In this document: positions 27,602 through 37,076 of the stretch, in pieces
Numbering within the stretch: position 1 is the first letter of the stretch
How the letters are laid out: each line of letters opens with the position of its first letter
Source of the DNA: Marinoscillum sp964351625
GTDB taxonomy: Bacteria > Bacteroidota > Bacteroidia > Cytophagales > Cyclobacteriaceae
NCBI GenBank assembly: GCA_964351625.1
Contig: CAYGOV010000016.1
Location: forward strand, 1-64,000
Reading direction: 5' to 3'
Length of the DNA stretch: 64,000 nucleotides
Translations under genes and position numbers: made by a program
The notes under the pieces: generated by a model
Database searches by the model: none
What the model saw: the letters and a program-made list of their open reading frames with translations, nothing else
What the model was told of the DNA's origin: nothing

Positions 27602-28297
27602 TTGAAATATATCGTAGTAGGACTTGGGAATTTTGGATCATCACTGGCATTAAAACTTGCAGAAGGTGGCCATGAAGTGATTGGTGTAGATAACAGAGAC
27701 TCCAATATCAATAAGTACAAAGATAAGCTAACGCACACCCTCAAAATGGATAGCACTGGTGAATTAGCAGTCAGTCAATTACCCTTATCAGATACAGATG
27801 GGGTGATTATTTGCATAGGGGAAGATTCTGGAGCAGCTATTACTACAGCCGCCTTATTTAAAAAGCATGTTCCTCAAGCCAGGATTGTAGCCCGCTCCAC
27901 TACTGAAATCCAAACGACTATTTTTGAGGCCATGGGAATTAAAGAAATCATCAACCCTGAAGCTGAATATGCGGAAAATTTTGCTCAACGTTTGGCCATC
28001 TCTGGCAACCTAAATGCATACGTTTTAGACGAAAAGTATGAAATAGTGGAATTCAAATTACCAGATAGTTTTGTTGGCAAAACAGTGGAAGAAGTTGACA
28101 TTGTTCATGAATGGAAAGTATCTCTCATTTCCATTATCAGACACGCTAAAAAGAAAAATATTTTCGGCATTGAAGTAGATGAAACCAAAGTTCTTGGCGT
28201 AGTGGATGGAATGACCCAGTTTGAGGAAAATGATACGCTCTTATTATTTGGTCAAATCAAAGATTTAGAAAACATGATGAACAGCTTTGAGAAGTAG
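27602..28297 (+). CDS. Potassium uptake gating subunit, TrkA/KtrA family (RCK)
   Basis: A 231-residue cytoplasmic protein. A Rossmann RCK_N domain starts at once (KYIVVGLGNFGSSLALKLAEG, with GLGNFG binding the nucleotide; acidic VIGVDNRD closing the second strand). A TrkA_C domain follows at about 140-225 (EFKLPDSFVGKTVEEVDI). It forms the ring that gates the adjacent TrkH/KtrB channel in response to ATP/ADP or NAD(H). The start codon is TTG: the first nine codons already encode the canonical RCK N-terminus and no ATG or GTG is in position. Single-RCK length points to KtrA rather than the double-domain E. coli TrkA. Confidence 0.93.
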   Translation: MKYIVVGLGNFGSSLALKLAEGGHEVIGVDNRDSNINKYKDKLTHTLKMDSTGELAVSQLPLSDTDGVIICIGEDSGAAITTAALFKKHVPQARIVARSTTEIQTTIFEAMGIKEIINPEAEYAENFAQRLAISGNLNAYVLDEKYEIVEFKLPDSFVGKTVEEVDIVHEWKVSLISIIRHAKKKNIFGIEVDETKVLGVVDGMTQFEENDTLLLFGQIKDLENMMNSFEK

Positions 28298-28332
28298 TTT
28301 TAGCAATCTCAACCCAGACAACTAACACCAAT

Positions 28333-28393
28333 CCCACAAGTTACGCTTCGCTAAACTTGTGGGTATCATGATTCAAGCTTGCAGCTTGAAACT
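28333..28393. repeat. Dispersed intergenic element, copy 3 (best preserved)
   Basis: A perfect 10-bp stem CCCACAAGTT (28333-28342) / AACTTGTGGG (28354-28363) encloses an 11-nt loop. It is followed by ATCATGAT and a second perfect inverted repeat TTCAAGCT-TGC-AGCTTGAA (28372-28390), then ACTGATC. It lies 35 bases after the KtrA stop. No T-run follows either stem, so it is not a simple terminator. Confidence 0.75.
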
Positions 28394-28481
28394 GATCTAT
28401 AAATCCGCTATTTTAGACGCAACAAATAAAAAGGCCAGTGGCAAATACCATTTCTGTGTATAGCTTCCAATAACCTCTACG

Positions 28482-29276
28482 TTGAGAGCATATCATTTAT
28501 CAATACTAGGTTTAGATGCTTCTGCCACATCTGCTGATATTAAGGCAGCCTACCGTCAACTTTCAAAGAAATATCATCCAGATATCAATAAGTCGACTGG
28601 TGCAGAAGAGCAGTTTATCCAAATCAAGGATGCCTATGAATATTTGACTGCTCCTCTGAAGGTTGAAGAACCGTCAACTTCCTTCCATGATGAACTTAGC
28701 GAACAAGAGCTTTGGAGAATGGAATACCGAAGAAGGGCTAGGGAAAAGGAACTCGAAAATCAAAGACTACAACAGCAACTAATTAAGAAACTTTTGAGCT
28801 ACTTTAAGCCGGTGGTCATTGCCATTTTTACTTTGAACATGCTCTTGGCCATTGACTACTTCCTTCCTCTTCAAAGTCACGAACAAAAGATCCTTGGAAT
28901 AAGTAAAATCTTCGAATCAAGTAGTTCTAGATATGGCAATAGGAATGCAAAATATCGCTATGATGAGATGTACTTTGAAGACTTCACCATGAGATTTGAT
29001 CGAGGAGAAATGATCATTATGGATCATTACGACAGGGCTGTTGTGGAAGCCACTTTGATCTTCTCAAAACCTATGTTTGCTACCATTACAATTGATGGGG
29101 AGGACAAACGACACAAACAGATTTATAATATTTACTACGTCTTCGGTTATCTGATTCCCTTTATGATTGCCCTTGGCATCCTCTTTTTTAGATTCCGAAA
29201 CCCTATGCAAAAACTCAATTTGGCAATTGTTCTTGGGGTGCTCGCTATGATCCAAGTCTTTTTGTACTTCATGTAA
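28482..29276 (+). CDS. Membrane-anchored J-domain (DnaJ-like) protein
   Basis: An N-terminal J domain (residues 4-60) starts YHLSILGLDASATSADIKAA and carries the HPD signature (KKYHPDINKS). It is followed by a basic/Gln-rich linker, one membrane helix (about 108-126, VVIAIFTLNMLLAIDYFL), a soluble loop of about 90 residues and two more membrane helices (about 215-235 and 243-262). The J domain should recruit and stimulate DnaK at the membrane; the client is unknown. The start is TTG: the upstream frame meets a TAG at 28461-28463 with no ATG between, and the J domain begins right after this codon. Confidence 0.85.
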   Translation: MRAYHLSILGLDASATSADIKAAYRQLSKKYHPDINKSTGAEEQFIQIKDAYEYLTAPLKVEEPSTSFHDELSEQELWRMEYRRRAREKELENQRLQQQLIKKLLSYFKPVVIAIFTLNMLLAIDYFLPLQSHEQKILGISKIFESSSSRYGNRNAKYRYDEMYFEDFTMRFDRGEMIIMDHYDRAVVEATLIFSKPMFATITIDGEDKRHKQIYNIYYVFGYLIPFMIALGILFFRFRNPMQKLNLAIVLGVLAMIQVFLYFM

Positions 29277-29465
29277 CATTCAGTTCCCTCGTTGGTGCAA
29301 GCGTCTCACTCCTGTCCCAATCCACCTATTTGCGCAAGCGTCCAAAAAGAGCTATTTTAAAAAGCGAAAGGAGAATAATTATTTTTTTATGAAATTAGAC
29401 ACCTAAGCTTCATTGAATGTCGTTAGTGATTGCAATCACTAAGCATCATTCTAATCAATAGAAAA

Positions 29466-30116
29466 ATGAAAAAATTACTCATCGGAATAGCCATTCTGAT
29501 TGCTTTTGTCACCACACTTTACATTTGGGATCAGAGTAACAAACAAGAGGCGCAGCACCCAACCATCAACCACCAAGCTGCGGAACCTGACAATTTTCTA
29601 TTGGAAGCACTAGATAATGAAGAGGAACATCGACATCACAAAAGTGCGATAAAACTAGAGAACGCCATTCAAGCCATCTGGAAGCTAGAGTCCGATGTGG
29701 ACAGTGTAAACTTCGAACGACTAGAACAAACCATCAAAAAGTTAGAATCCGCGCATCGAAAAATTTTGCGAGACTCCATTACTAATGATGAACTCCTGAT
29801 TGCCCTAAAACTTGCCTTGGGAAATCTGACTCATGTAGAGCTAGCAACGGCTGCCAAATACTCAGAATCAAATCAACCTGTAGAAACACGAGCAGCTATC
29901 AGATATGCCAAACTGCATTTAAAGAATGCCTTGATTTTGCAAAAGTCTGGACCTACTCAAGACTCCATTCTCTATAGGTCAGAAATCCAACTCCTAGGTC
30001 AGATCGATAGACTACTGCGTCATGAAGACTTAAGCCCTACAGAGTATTCAGAATCAATCGACAAGATGATAGGTGAAATCGATAAGGTACTCGGTAGACT
30101 TGAAGACAAATCATAA
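29466..30116 (+). CDS. Hypothetical membrane-anchored helical protein
   Basis: Not recognised. The 216 residues comprise one N-terminal membrane anchor or signal (MKKLLIGIAILIAFVTTLYI), a His/Glu-rich spacer (EEEHRHHKSAIKLENA), and a long helical domain with amphipathic repeats (EQTIKKLESAHRKILRDS, AAIRYAKLHLKNALILQK, EYSESIDKMIGEIDKVLGRL). It is probably periplasmic and all-helical. The open frame begins 36 bases earlier at a TTG, but ATG 29466 gives a normal signal sequence and is preferred. The 190-base gap before it contains GCAAGCGTC twice, about 36 bases apart, and no gene. Confidence 0.7.
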   Translation: MKKLLIGIAILIAFVTTLYIWDQSNKQEAQHPTINHQAAEPDNFLLEALDNEEEHRHHKSAIKLENAIQAIWKLESDVDSVNFERLEQTIKKLESAHRKILRDSITNDELLIALKLALGNLTHVELATAAKYSESNQPVETRAAIRYAKLHLKNALILQKSGPTQDSILYRSEIQLLGQIDRLLRHEDLSPTEYSESIDKMIGEIDKVLGRLEDKS

Positions 30117-30278
30117 AAAGTCCACTTCATTAGCATCCCTCCTTGCCTCGGTTCGTGTCTCGAGAATCGAAACAATAAAGGTGCTTTGTGCAGACTCAAA
30201 ACCTTAGCTTTTGACCCCATTTGATAACATCCACAATTTAATATTTTGAAGCTTTAGAAAATCAGAGAAGGTTTAACG

Positions 30279-30321
30279 AAAAAAGCGACCTCATCCCAAA
30301 AACTATTGGTAAAGAAGCCGC
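30279..30321 (-). terminator. Weak terminator-like hairpin after PID-CTERM minigene 1
   Basis: Read on the minus strand, GCGGCTTC pairs imperfectly with GAGGTCGC and is followed by TTTTTT. It is a degraded version of the better hairpin at 37077-37105, with extra bases in the loop. Confidence 0.4.
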
Positions 30322-30369
30322 CTTATGAATCGCCATGCAGCTAAAAAACTAGCATGACTCGCAAGTGAA

Positions 30370-30543
30370 TTACTTCCTACTATCTCTCAATTTTTTCAAG
30401 CCATAGATCCCTCCTGCTGCAAGGAGTAAACTCAATCCACCATCTATCGGTGTGGCTGGTGGTGGTCCTTGAGCAAAGACTGGTAAGGCTATGTTCAAGA
30501 AGGTGATTGTCAGGATTAATAATTTTATGAGTGTGCTTTTCAT
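30370..30543 (-). CDS. PID-CTERM-like minigene 1 (57-aa sorting-signal protein)
   Basis: ATG (30543-30541) to TAA encodes 57 residues. They are a basic start and signal peptide (MKSTLIKLLILTITFLNIAL, ending PVFAQ), a tiny mature part (GPPPAT), the motif PIDGG, a hydrophobic helix (LSLLLAAGGIYGL) and a basic tail (KKLRDSRK). This tripartite tail matches the PID-CTERM class of Bacteroidota protein-sorting signals, with almost no cargo. It lies 24 bases downstream of a 1,253-residue T9SS protein gene on the same strand. A near-identical gene sits at 37153-37326 in the same relation to another T9SS gene. Class membership is recognised by motif; the processing enzyme is not in the window. Confidence 0.85.
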   Translation of the reverse strand: MKSTLIKLLILTITFLNIALPVFAQGPPPATPIDGGLSLLLAAGGIYGLKKLRDSRK

Positions 30544-30567
30544 TTTTTTTGATTCGGAGTGGAGAAC

Positions 30568-33500
30568 TTATTTAAATAACACTTTCTGAACATCTAATCT
30601 ACCAGACACAGTGAGTGTCTTTAACAATAGAATGCCATTTGGTGGGGTGGAAAAAGTAACATCATGGTTACTACTTACTCCGTCAAAAGACCATGCACCA
30701 ACCTGACGACCATCCAGTGTGTAAACTTTTAAAAACTGTACACGATCTGAAGAATGTAGCGTCAAGCCATCATTCGTCTGAGTGTAGCTCACTTTATGCT
30801 CATTGAGACCTAAAACGCTTATAGCTGGATTAACTAAAATCTCAAAGCGCTTCGTGAAGTCATCAGAATAATTAAAACTGTAATCCAAAGAATCTGAAAG
30901 TGAAATCGCACGATTTATTATCTTATCATATAAATAAACCTCCACACCATTAGGCTGTCCTGTTAACTTGATTTTCAATGCTAAATCTTGAGATATCTCG
31001 CTGTGGATATAGAGCGGAATGGTATCAGCAGACCAAAGCGGCGGCCTTCCTTGAATCACATACTTCTTATCATCTATGAGTGAGGAAACTTCCAGATCAC
31101 CACTCCCAAGTCTCATGGCATCATATAAAAGATCCTTACCTACTTCTGCATCATCGGGGAAGCCAATCAACAGTTCTGAATAATTTTTATCAGACTCCAA
31201 TCCTATCCGGATTTTAAAAATCTCCTCCTCCACAGCCTCTCTGTAGAATCTGCTATCAGGACTTGTGAGGCCTGGCCTTCTCATTGCATTAGTGAATGTT
31301 AGGGTTTTTCCTGGTCCAGTGGCTTGTACAAAAAAGCCTTGGAATGTGCTAATATATCCTTGATAAGCAGAAGTGCTAGTTGCTGCATTCCCAGTCACTT
31401 CCCCAAGAGCGTTTATAACCACATAGTCAGCATTTGACCTTCTTCCTCCGTTGCTTCCGCCATCTCTCCAGAGGTAGATTGAGCCTGCAATAGCTCCAGT
31501 GCCATTTGGTCCATTCTCTTCCAAAAATCCAGTATAGGTACTATAAGGAAGAACTTGTATTCTGGACGGATATGGGTTAGAAACAAGATTGAACCCATCA
31601 TAGTCAGCTTCTGATCCAGCACTTGCTGTATAGGATAGAGGAATGTCTACAGATCCAGATTTTGGCACTCCTTGTACTTCTATTTGTCCAGTATAAGCCG
31701 AGAAATATCCTGATCCTGAAGGCATTGTTTCAGGAGATACAACCTTCACAAACCTGTCAGCGCCTTCATTGCCCAAGTAGTCTGGAGACTCATTGTATTT
31801 ATACACTAAACTTCCAAGTGCGGAGGTTGAAGCTCCAGTCACAGGACTTCCTACAATACTGTACTTACCGGTATTTTCATCAAAAGTAGTGTTCCTTTTG
31901 AAGATGAAGTTACTTCCTGAAACGGAAGACCCTGTTGCCTCATAAAATGTAGCTCCGGATTCAAAAATAATCGTCCCATCATTCACTAAAGAGGCATTTT
32001 GATCTAAATCAATTGGCTGAGAAGTGGTAATAGTAACACCACTCATAACTTCTACAGTTCCAGATTCAATATTGAGGAAAGCACTACTATTTATAAAATC
32101 TCCAGTAAACTGATAGGTACCATTTCCCTTTATATAGGTTCTATATGTTTCGAACAATTCATACGGTATTTCTGCTCCCGCAAAGTCTATCTCCACTGCT
32201 TCATTTGATTTAAAATACAGGTAAGTCATGACTGGAGTGGCATTTCCAAATATGAACGATCCATAAACTTCAAATTTCTGCATTTCAAACCTAGGAGTAT
32301 TTGTCACAGCATTAGCGTTAAAATTATGGCACTCTAAGAATCCAGTAGAAGGTGATCTTACTTCCTGATCCGGTCCATTAAAACTATTCTCGTCAAAAAA
32401 AACATCACAATATTTATCTGGATGCAAAGCGTGTGTTGTGCTCCCCCCTGATGTAGTCACCCAGTTTGCTGAAATATTTGTACTGCCTGCCGTACTATAT
32501 ATACCTGTACCTCCTACCCAGTAGTAGTCGAGATAATCAACAGTTACCGATTTGTCTACCGGAGTAGCTGCATTGTAGTTATCATCTCCTGCCTGAGATG
32601 CCGTAAGCGTAATGGTTCCAGGAGTTTTGATTTCTAACTCCCAATCGCTTCCGTTCAAAAAAGGTTCAGCTATGGTATTGTCACTAGAAGTAAAAGTGAG
32701 GTCAAGATTGGACGATGCTGTAGCACTCAATAAATAATTAGGGTTTTTATACGTTTGCTCAGGTATTGTTTGGCTCCATGTGATTGTTTGATCTGCTTTT
32801 GTAAGGATTGCTTCGATATAATCTGTGGCGGAGCATCCGTTAGCATTGGTAACAGTCGCTGAATACTCACCCACCTCAGTGACAGTTATTGTTTGTGTGG
32901 TTTCACTAGTTGACCACAAGTATTCAGAATATCCAGCTCCTGCATCCAGCTCAAAGCTGTTTCCTGATGGGTTGTAAACTTGATACTCATCAGTGCCTAA
33001 ACTAAAATCTGGCTGTACACACAGTACAGTCATGTCTACTGAAATTAAACCAGCGGCTAGTACATAAACATTCTCACCTGTGATGAATCCAAAGTTGCCA
33101 TCAATGTTATTCTCAATCACTCCGAAATAAGACTTTAATTGACTACCTGTGGACGATCGAAATACAACCTCTCCTAATCGCTGACGATGATTGTTGCCGT
33201 CGTTATACTCTTCTACAAGGGTCCCGAGCACGCCAAAATAGTCTCCCGAGTTTTTCTTATAAATCTTGGCTCCAACTGAGCTATAAAATCCATGATCAGT
33301 GCTTCCTGTAGCGGTTTCATATACCTTCAGAAAAGAGCGAACACCTGTAATTGCATTATATTTCGCAAAAACCAGTTTGTCCACAGACTCCAAGTCACTG
33401 CTACCAGTGAGGAATAGGTCAGAACCGTAGATAAATGCATCTTTCACATCATCCAAAGCTGTCTCAGAATAACTATAATTGCTCCCCCCTGAAAAAATAA

Positions 33501-34329
33501 GAAAACTAGTGCTCGAACCCGCATCTCGAACTACAGCTGCTGTACTTCCATCAGCTGAGGACGTTAGCGCTACCACCTTATTCCAGCTTACGTTTACAAA
33601 TTGGTCCCTATCTGGTATCGTTGAGTTGGTAAAAACCTTATCGAGCTTTAGGTATCGCAAATCTCCGTACCCTGAGCCATCCGGATCAACTATAGCTACA
33701 ACATGGAGATGATCATCACTCAACGCTATTTGCTTCCCATATTCTTTGCTGAAGCCATTGTCATAAAATTTCAGGGTTCGGGTTCCTGAAGGTGTGATTT
33801 TCGCAATCAAAATACTCTCCGCAGCTGCAGACCCGATGTATTGTGTACCTACGGCATATAAGTTTGTCCCATCCCATGCCACATCGTTATAAGCACCATC
33901 GTAAATGCCACTGGGACCCTCACTATAATTGTATGAATCTACCCAAACCCGAGTACCTGCACTATTGTACTTCATCACAAGAGCCTCTATTTTGCCAAAT
34001 CCATCGGCATCTCTGGAACCTACGATGTATGCATTGCCATCATCATCAACTGCCAGTGCTTTGGGTACATCATCATCCCCTCCATTATATGTTCGCTCCC
34101 ACACTAAGCCACCGCTGTTATACTTCACTAAGATGATATCAGTATCGAAAGAGCCATTCTCTTCAGAACCCAGCAAATAAACATTACCAAGATCATCCAC
34201 CCCGGCATCTACAAAATCATCAAAATGTGTGGAATAGGTAACCTCGTTGTTCCACTTGCTCGATAAATCCTGAGCTGACAGATAGCTTGAAACAAGTGCA
34301 GTAAGTAGTAATAGATAGAAATATTTCAT
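30568..34329 (-). CDS. Large T9SS-secreted surface protein with SBBP beta-propeller and Ig-like domains
   Basis: The 1,253-residue protein has a signal peptide (MKYFYLLLLTALVSSYLSAQ) and SBBP-type propeller repeats to about residue 430 (DDDGNAYIVGSRDADGFGK). A PKD/Ig-like segment follows (YLWSTSETTQTITVTEVGEY), with a further Ig-like region and a beta-rich region from about 600. Then comes a block shared with the gene at 37405-40875 (GKYSIVGSPV, VYKYNES, GFNLVSNPYP, GSIYLWRDGGSN, FQGFFVQ). It ends with a T9SS type-A sorting domain (FLKVYTLDGRQVGAWSF ... VQKVLFK). It should be exported through T9SS and attached or released at the surface; the ligand is unknown. It is followed by the PID-CTERM minigene and preceded by a LytTR regulator. 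Confidence 0.9.
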   Translation of the reverse strand: MKYFYLLLLTALVSSYLSAQDLSSKWNNEVTYSTHFDDFVDAGVDDLGNVYLLGSEENGSFDTDIILVKYNSGGLVWERTYNGGDDDVPKALAVDDDGNAYIVGSRDADGFGKIEALVMKYNSAGTRVWVDSYNYSEGPSGIYDGAYNDVAWDGTNLYAVGTQYIGSAAAESILIAKITPSGTRTLKFYDNGFSKEYGKQIALSDDHLHVVAIVDPDGSGYGDLRYLKLDKVFTNSTIPDRDQFVNVSWNKVVALTSSADGSTAAVVRDAGSSTSFLIFSGGSNYSYSETALDDVKDAFIYGSDLFLTGSSDLESVDKLVFAKYNAITGVRSFLKVYETATGSTDHGFYSSVGAKIYKKNSGDYFGVLGTLVEEYNDGNNHRQRLGEVVFRSSTGSQLKSYFGVIENNIDGNFGFITGENVYVLAAGLISVDMTVLCVQPDFSLGTDEYQVYNPSGNSFELDAGAGYSEYLWSTSETTQTITVTEVGEYSATVTNANGCSATDYIEAILTKADQTITWSQTIPEQTYKNPNYLLSATASSNLDLTFTSSDNTIAEPFLNGSDWELEIKTPGTITLTASQAGDDNYNAATPVDKSVTVDYLDYYWVGGTGIYSTAGSTNISANWVTTSGGSTTHALHPDKYCDVFFDENSFNGPDQEVRSPSTGFLECHNFNANAVTNTPRFEMQKFEVYGSFIFGNATPVMTYLYFKSNEAVEIDFAGAEIPYELFETYRTYIKGNGTYQFTGDFINSSAFLNIESGTVEVMSGVTITTSQPIDLDQNASLVNDGTIIFESGATFYEATGSSVSGSNFIFKRNTTFDENTGKYSIVGSPVTGASTSALGSLVYKYNESPDYLGNEGADRFVKVVSPETMPSGSGYFSAYTGQIEVQGVPKSGSVDIPLSYTASAGSEADYDGFNLVSNPYPSRIQVLPYSTYTGFLEENGPNGTGAIAGSIYLWRDGGSNGGRRSNADYVVINALGEVTGNAATSTSAYQGYISTFQGFFVQATGPGKTLTFTNAMRRPGLTSPDSRFYREAVEEEIFKIRIGLESDKNYSELLIGFPDDAEVGKDLLYDAMRLGSGDLEVSSLIDDKKYVIQGRPPLWSADTIPLYIHSEISQDLALKIKLTGQPNGVEVYLYDKIINRAISLSDSLDYSFNYSDDFTKRFEILVNPAISVLGLNEHKVSYTQTNDGLTLHSSDRVQFLKVYTLDGRQVGAWSFDGVSSNHDVTFSTPPNGILLLKTLTVSGRLDVQKVLFK

Positions 34330-34359
34330 AGACGATTGATTGAATTGAACTTCAATTTC

Positions 34360-34375
34360 GTCTAGGAGGCTAGAC
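34360..34375. promoter_or_regulatory. 16-bp inverted repeat upstream of the T9SS protein gene
   Basis: GTCTAG-GAGG-CTAGAC forms perfect 6-bp arms with a 4-base centre. It lies 30 bases before the ATG at 34329 within the 110-base gap after the LytTR regulator gene. It has the same 6-4-6 geometry as the site at 40962-40977 but a different sequence. A possible operator or leader hairpin; no factor assigned. Confidence 0.4.
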
Positions 34376-34439
34376 CCTGAAAGAGACTTTTAGCGAGATG
34401 ACCAAACCATTTAGTAACACGACTAAAATGTATGGTGAG

Positions 34440-35135
34440 TTAAATAAGGGTTAATTGATCCATCAAGCTTTTGCGGTAGGATTTGCTGATTTGAACTTTG
34501 TGACCCGCAAGGAAAACCGTGTTTTCAGCGATGCTATCGATCAATTTGAAGTTGATCAAGTAAGATCTGTGAACGCGAACAAAGCCAAGCGGTGTTAGCT
34601 TCTCCTCCACACTTTTGAGCGTATGACTTATGATATATTTATCAGATTTGGCGAAAAGATAGGTGTAATTATCAAAGGCTTCTGCGTACACAATCTCATC
34701 AGACATCACAGAAAGTATCTCTTGATCCTGTCGGAAAAACAGCTTCTCAGGAGGGTTATTCGACTTAGCCTTAGTTGGTTGCTTCTGAAGTGCCAAACCG
34801 AGGTTAGCCAAGAGATCGCTCTCATTAAATGGCTTTACGATGTAGCCAGAGGGATTTGTTTTGGCAGCACGCTCGAGGGTGGCATTATCAAAATAGGAAG
34901 TCAAGAACACAAAAGGGATGCTAAGCTGAGCTGCCAGCTGTACACCATCTTGATCTCCGTCTATATTGATATCGAGGAGAGCAACGGTAGGACTGTGCTC
35001 CGCTATCATTTCCAAAGCCTCCTCCGCTTCATCAGCAATGCCTACCACTTCGTATCCGTTTTTCTCAAGGATTTCTGCTATATCATCAGCTATAAGCGGT
35101 TCATCTTCAACAATGAGAATTTTTGGCTTGCTCAT
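34440..35135 (-). CDS. LytTR-family response regulator
   Basis: This 231-residue protein has a receiver domain at 1-120 with acidic E10/D11, phosphoacceptor D55 (VALLDINIDG), FLTSY and K103-region IVKPF. A LytTR DNA-binding domain at about 130-231 contains IVYAEAFDNYTYLF, LGFVRVHRSYLIN and VQISKSYRKSLM. It overlaps the stop of the upstream TPR histidine kinase by 4 bases, so the two are translationally coupled and almost certainly a cognate pair. The large T9SS protein gene immediately downstream is the most natural target, though this is inference. Confidence 0.93.
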   Translation of the reverse strand: MSKPKILIVEDEPLIADDIAEILEKNGYEVVGIADEAEEALEMIAEHSPTVALLDINIDGDQDGVQLAAQLSIPFVFLTSYFDNATLERAAKTNPSGYIVKPFNESDLLANLGLALQKQPTKAKSNNPPEKLFFRQDQEILSVMSDEIVYAEAFDNYTYLFAKSDKYIISHTLKSVEEKLTPLGFVRVHRSYLINFKLIDSIAENTVFLAGHKVQISKSYRKSLMDQLTLI

Positions 35136-36940
35136 ACCGCTAATTTATATCTCGCTATGGTGATTTGCACGGTAGTGCCCTGATCATTTTGAATAGCTAT
35201 CTCTGCCTTTAGCTTTCGCGAAAGCGATCGGATCATTTTCCAACCAAAAGCATTTGACTGTTGCATCATCTCGGTATCCATTCCATTGCCATTATCCCGC
35301 AGAGTAACGATCAATCGCTCCGCTGATTCTTGCATTTCAAAACTAATTTTTCCCTCTTCCAAGCCCTCAAAAGCGTATTTGATTGCATTGGTAATCAACT
35401 CATTCACAATCAGCCCAAGCGGTATCAAAGTATCAATATCTAGCTTGAAGTTCTGTGCTGCTACATGGTAATCGATCTTCTCACCGTCCACACCGAAAGC
35501 GATAAAAAGCTCTCGAAACAAATTTTCAAAATAATCTTGCGTTTCCACGCCACGGATATCATCGGTACTGTAGAGTTTTTGGTGGATGAGTGCCATGGAC
35601 TTTACCCTGTGCTGACCTTCCCTCACCGCCTCTTTAGCTGCCTCATCCTCGAGCGATCCTGCCTGTAAGTTGAGCAGACTCGATATGACTTGAAGGTTGT
35701 TTTTGACTCGGTGGTGAATCTCTTTCAATAGTGTTTCGCGTTCTTCAAGAGCGACTGAAATTTGCTTGTTTTTCTCAGTCAATATCTCACTTGTGCGTTT
35801 TTTAGAATAAAATCTGTAATAAAGTGATCCAGCCAAAACCATTAAAAGCATCGAGCCAAAAATGAAAATATTACGCTGATTATTAGAATTAGACAAAGCG
35901 AGTGCAGCATTTTTTTGATCGAGTTCTAGTTCTGTAATCTTCCTTTCCTTCTTTTCTGCCTCATACTTTTGATTCAACTCTTCTACTGCATTGGCTTTTT
36001 CTAAACCAACTAAGCTATCATTAAGTAGGATATATTCACTCTGAACTCGATACGCTTTTGGATAGTCACCTATAATCGGATAAACTTCGGCCAACCATTT
36101 TTTTGCATTCTTGATAGTTTCCAAATGGCCTTGCTCTTCGGCAATAGCCAAAGCATCTAGATGATATTTTATTGCTTTTTTGAAGGCCTTTTTCTTGGCA
36201 TAAAGTCGACCGATATTATTGTAGCTTATGGCCTCTCCTGTTTTGTCTTTCGCTTTTTTCTGGAAAATAATTCCTTCTTGATATTGTTGCAAAGCTTCCT
36301 CAATCCTTCCTTGAGCCATGAATACATTCCCAAGATTACTCATGGCTGAGCCAATGGCCTCCTCATTGCTACTTGTCTCCGCCAGTTCGAGAGACTGCTG
36401 GTAAATATCCAAAGCCTCATCATAGCGGTGGGTTTTCTCCAGCGCATTACCCATGTTATTCAATGCATTGCTCAACCAGAATGTGTCTTGCGCCACCTCG
36501 AAAAGTTCGATGGCTTTTCCATAGTAGTCTGTTGCTTTTTCATATGCTTTCATTTCGAAATATACCGCCCCGATGTTATTGGAAATAATACCCGTATATC
36601 GTTTATCCTCAGTTTTTTCAGAAATAGTAATGGCTTGAACGTAATAATTCATAGCCTCTTCAAACTGACCATTAAAATAGTAAGTCACTCCCGTGAGGGT
36701 CATACTGCTTGCCATCTTTTGGTCATGATTAAATTTTCGTGCCAAGCCAAGTGCATCCAGAAAGTACTCTCTGGCTGAGTCTGGAAAGTCATACATGAGA
36801 CTGTAGCCTATTTCAATATTGATCTGATAGACCACAGAATCTGGATTAGTTTGATTCAGCTCAGCCTGCAAACTGTCTAGATCTTGGGCATTTGTTAGCA
36901 GCGATAAAAGAAGAAGAGTAAAAAAATATGCAACCTTCAT
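35132..36940 (-). CDS. TPR-containing HisKA_2 sensor histidine kinase
   Basis: This 602-residue protein has a signal peptide (MKVAYFFTLLLLSLLTNAQ) and about six TPRs in residues 40-290 (e.g. NNIGAVYFEMKAYEKATDYY, SNLGNVFMAQGRIEEALQQY). A coiled stretch, a membrane helix at about 350-372 and the HisKA_2 box EIHHRVKNNLQ follow, with H410 (before R) the likely phosphoacceptor. A HATPase with NELITNAIKYAF and DNGNGMD ends the protein. The TPR region is probably periplasmic and senses a protein or peptide. It is co-transcribed with the LytTR regulator (4-base overlap) and lies between two T9SS surface-protein/PID-CTERM modules. Confidence 0.92.
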   Translation of the reverse strand: MKVAYFFTLLLLSLLTNAQDLDSLQAELNQTNPDSVVYQINIEIGYSLMYDFPDSAREYFLDALGLARKFNHDQKMASSMTLTGVTYYFNGQFEEAMNYYVQAITISEKTEDKRYTGIISNNIGAVYFEMKAYEKATDYYGKAIELFEVAQDTFWLSNALNNMGNALEKTHRYDEALDIYQQSLELAETSSNEEAIGSAMSNLGNVFMAQGRIEEALQQYQEGIIFQKKAKDKTGEAISYNNIGRLYAKKKAFKKAIKYHLDALAIAEEQGHLETIKNAKKWLAEVYPIIGDYPKAYRVQSEYILLNDSLVGLEKANAVEELNQKYEAEKKERKITELELDQKNAALALSNSNNQRNIFIFGSMLLMVLAGSLYYRFYSKKRTSEILTEKNKQISVALEERETLLKEIHHRVKNNLQVISSLLNLQAGSLEDEAAKEAVREGQHRVKSMALIHQKLYSTDDIRGVETQDYFENLFRELFIAFGVDGEKIDYHVAAQNFKLDIDTLIPLGLIVNELITNAIKYAFEGLEEGKISFEMQESAERLIVTLRDNGNGMDTEMMQQSNAFGWKMIRSLSRKLKAEIAIQNDQGTTVQITIARYKLAV

Positions 36941-37076
36941 TTTGGGAAAATAGTGCTTCTTCTAAGTAAAAGAAATGTTTTCAATGATTTAGTCACAAGA
37001 AGACTTCATAAAACGAAAATGCTTGTCTAACAACCCTTAGCTAAAACCATCGATCGAACACCTGCAAACCAATAAC

